Source: UBA7239 sp035456205 (GTDB taxonomy: Bacteria > Pseudomonadota > Gammaproteobacteria > Pseudomonadales > UBA7239). Taken from it: 15,258 bases of DNA. Location of the stretch: contig DATIDQ010000167.1 of NCBI GenBank assembly GCA_035456205.1, positions 1 to 15,258 on the forward strand, written 5' to 3'. The notes under the pieces are model-generated. The model was not told where the DNA came from. It was given only the letters and a program-made list of their open reading frames with translations, and did no database searches. The translations under genes and the position numbers were made by a program. Position 1 is the first letter of the stretch. Each line of letters begins with the position of its first letter. This document shows, piece after piece, positions 14,449 through 15,258 of this stretch.

Positions 14449-15258
14449 ACTGGTTACAGTGTTTTATCGATATTCCACGGCAGGAATCCGAACAGTATGA
14501 AGATCTGTTACTTGCACTGGGCGCATCCTCTGTCACTTACCGCGATGCAGCAGACCAACCGTTGTTTGAACCCGGCCCCGGTGAAATAGCGCTGTGGGAT
14601 AATGTGCAACTGGTCGGTTTATTCACCGAAGAATTCACCGAAGAGACTTTGCGTGAGCAGTTCGTTGCCGTATTCGGTGCAGAGTTACCCGCTGTGCGTT
14701 TTGAAGCGCTGGCAGATCAGGTGTGGGAACGCGCCTGGATTGAACACTTCCAGCCGATGGCCTTTGGCACGCGCTTGTGGATTTATCCGAGTTGGGCGGA
14801 AGCACCGGATGATGGCAGCGTGATCCTGCGTCTTGATCCCGGTCTCGCTTTCGGCACCGGCACGCATCCCACCACGGCATTGTGCCTTGAATGGCTGGAC
14901 GCTCAAACACTGCAAAATAAAATCGTGATCGACTACGGTTGCGGTTCCGGCATTCTCGCTATTGCCGCGCTGTTGCTCGGCGCCCAATCCGCCATTGGCT
15001 ATGACAATGATCCGCAAGCATTAACGGCGACACAAGACAACGCCGAACAGAATCACTGCAGCGAAAAATTGCGGATGCAACTGGTCGACACAAAAGGTGA
15101 AAGCATTCATGAGCAAGCCGATGTGGTACTCGCCAATATTCTCGCCGGCCCACTGCGCGAACTTGCACCGTTAATCGCACCGCTGGTAAAACCGGGCGGA
15201 GATCTGGTGCTATCCGGCATCCTCGCAGAACAGGCAGAGCATGTAATGCATACCTATC
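14445..15258 (+). CDS. prmA: Ribosomal protein L11 methyltransferase, 3' end missing
   Basis: Trimethylates lysines and the N-terminus of ribosomal protein L11 using S-adenosylmethionine; cytoplasmic. 271 codons are visible of a protein usually near 293 residues, so only about the last 20 are beyond the window. The N-terminal substrate-recognition domain runs from MNWLQCFIDIPRQ to about residue 100, with WERAWIEHFQPMAFG and RLWIYPSW at its end. The methyltransferase fold has DPGLAFGTGTHPTT, the SAM loop DYGCGSGILAIAALLLGA, the acidic D-x-DPQA stretch (GYDNDPQA), and LANILAGPLRELAPLI, which matches the family catalytic-loop region. I chose ATG 14445 because it gives the family N-terminus. The gap to the kinase gene is 19 bases with no clear ribosome binding site, so it may be co-transcribed and coupled. 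In E. coli prmA follows panF, another SLC5 gene. Confidence 0.96.
   Translation, partial: MNWLQCFIDIPRQESEQYEDLLLALGASSVTYRDAADQPLFEPGPGEIALWDNVQLVGLFTEEFTEETLREQFVAVFGAELPAVRFEALADQVWERAWIEHFQPMAFGTRLWIYPSWAEAPDDGSVILRLDPGLAFGTGTHPTTALCLEWLDAQTLQNKIVIDYGCGSGILAIAALLLGAQSAIGYDNDPQALTATQDNAEQNHCSEKLRMQLVDTKGESIHEQADVVLANILAGPLRELAPLIAPLVKPGGDLVLSGILAEQAEHVMHTY

Noticed and set aside
1..15258. Mobile element, prophage, defence island or CRISPR content
   Set aside because: No transposase, integrase, phage or defence motif, no terminal repeats and no regularly spaced repeats were seen; genes are core metabolic and envelope types.

Overview
The window comes from a gammaproteobacterium close to the Pseudomonas/Cellvibrio group (order Pseudomonadales in the broad sense). 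The main reason is the left half: hemD-hemX-hemY, a short DsbB, Rsd/AlgQ, and a convergent FKBP-type lipoprotein follow one another in the order I recall from the Pseudomonas hem-algQ locus. Base composition is moderate and gene density is very high. I see no tRNA or rRNA gene, CRISPR array, insertion sequence, phage gene or plasmid gene. No gap exceeds about 160 bases.

Layout. (1) 1-3378, plus strand: the haem biosynthesis operon. hemD is cut at its 5' end by the window, hemX overlaps it by 8 nt, hemY overlaps hemX by 1 nt, and dsbB follows after 9 nt. (2) 3379-3990: a 147-base leader with hairpin potential, then rsd/algQ. (3) 4022-4050: a strong bidirectional terminator shared with the convergent FKBP lipoprotein gene (4068-4871, minus). 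(4) 5033-7709, plus strand: a PaaI-type hotdog thioesterase, the YceI and cytochrome b561 pair (1-nt overlap), and a small MscS-type channel. (5) 7713-11122, minus strand: a tightly packed set read in the order chemoreceptor, dapB, queG (1-nt overlap, then a 3-nt gap). (6) 11285-15258, plus strand: a 60-residue two-helix membrane protein, a 980-residue SLC5 transporter/histidine kinase fusion of the CbrA type, and prmA, which runs off the window end.

How the genes fit together. The first block makes uroporphyrinogen III and carries the haem-associated membrane proteins HemX and HemY, with a disulfide-bond oxidoreductase and the sigma-70-binding regulator Rsd downstream. The middle block is envelope biology: a periplasmic isoprenoid-binding-fold protein, a membrane di-haem cytochrome, a channel and an outer-membrane-type peptidyl-prolyl isomerase. 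The third block joins a chemoreceptor to lysine/diaminopimelate synthesis and queuosine synthesis, which is an unusual set. The last block is a nutrient-sensing kinase with its small membrane partner, placed before the ribosomal protein L11 methyltransferase gene.

Most of this is recognisable core genome and I did not find a wholly new system. The most interesting part is 11.2-14.5 kb. There a CbrA-like sensor has no response regulator after it and sits in a small-membrane-protein/SLC5/prmA arrangement like the yhdT-panF-prmA order of enteric bacteria. Also worth a look are the rsd leader, the chemoreceptor-dapB-queG unit and a six-codon minicistron that ends on the prmA start codon.
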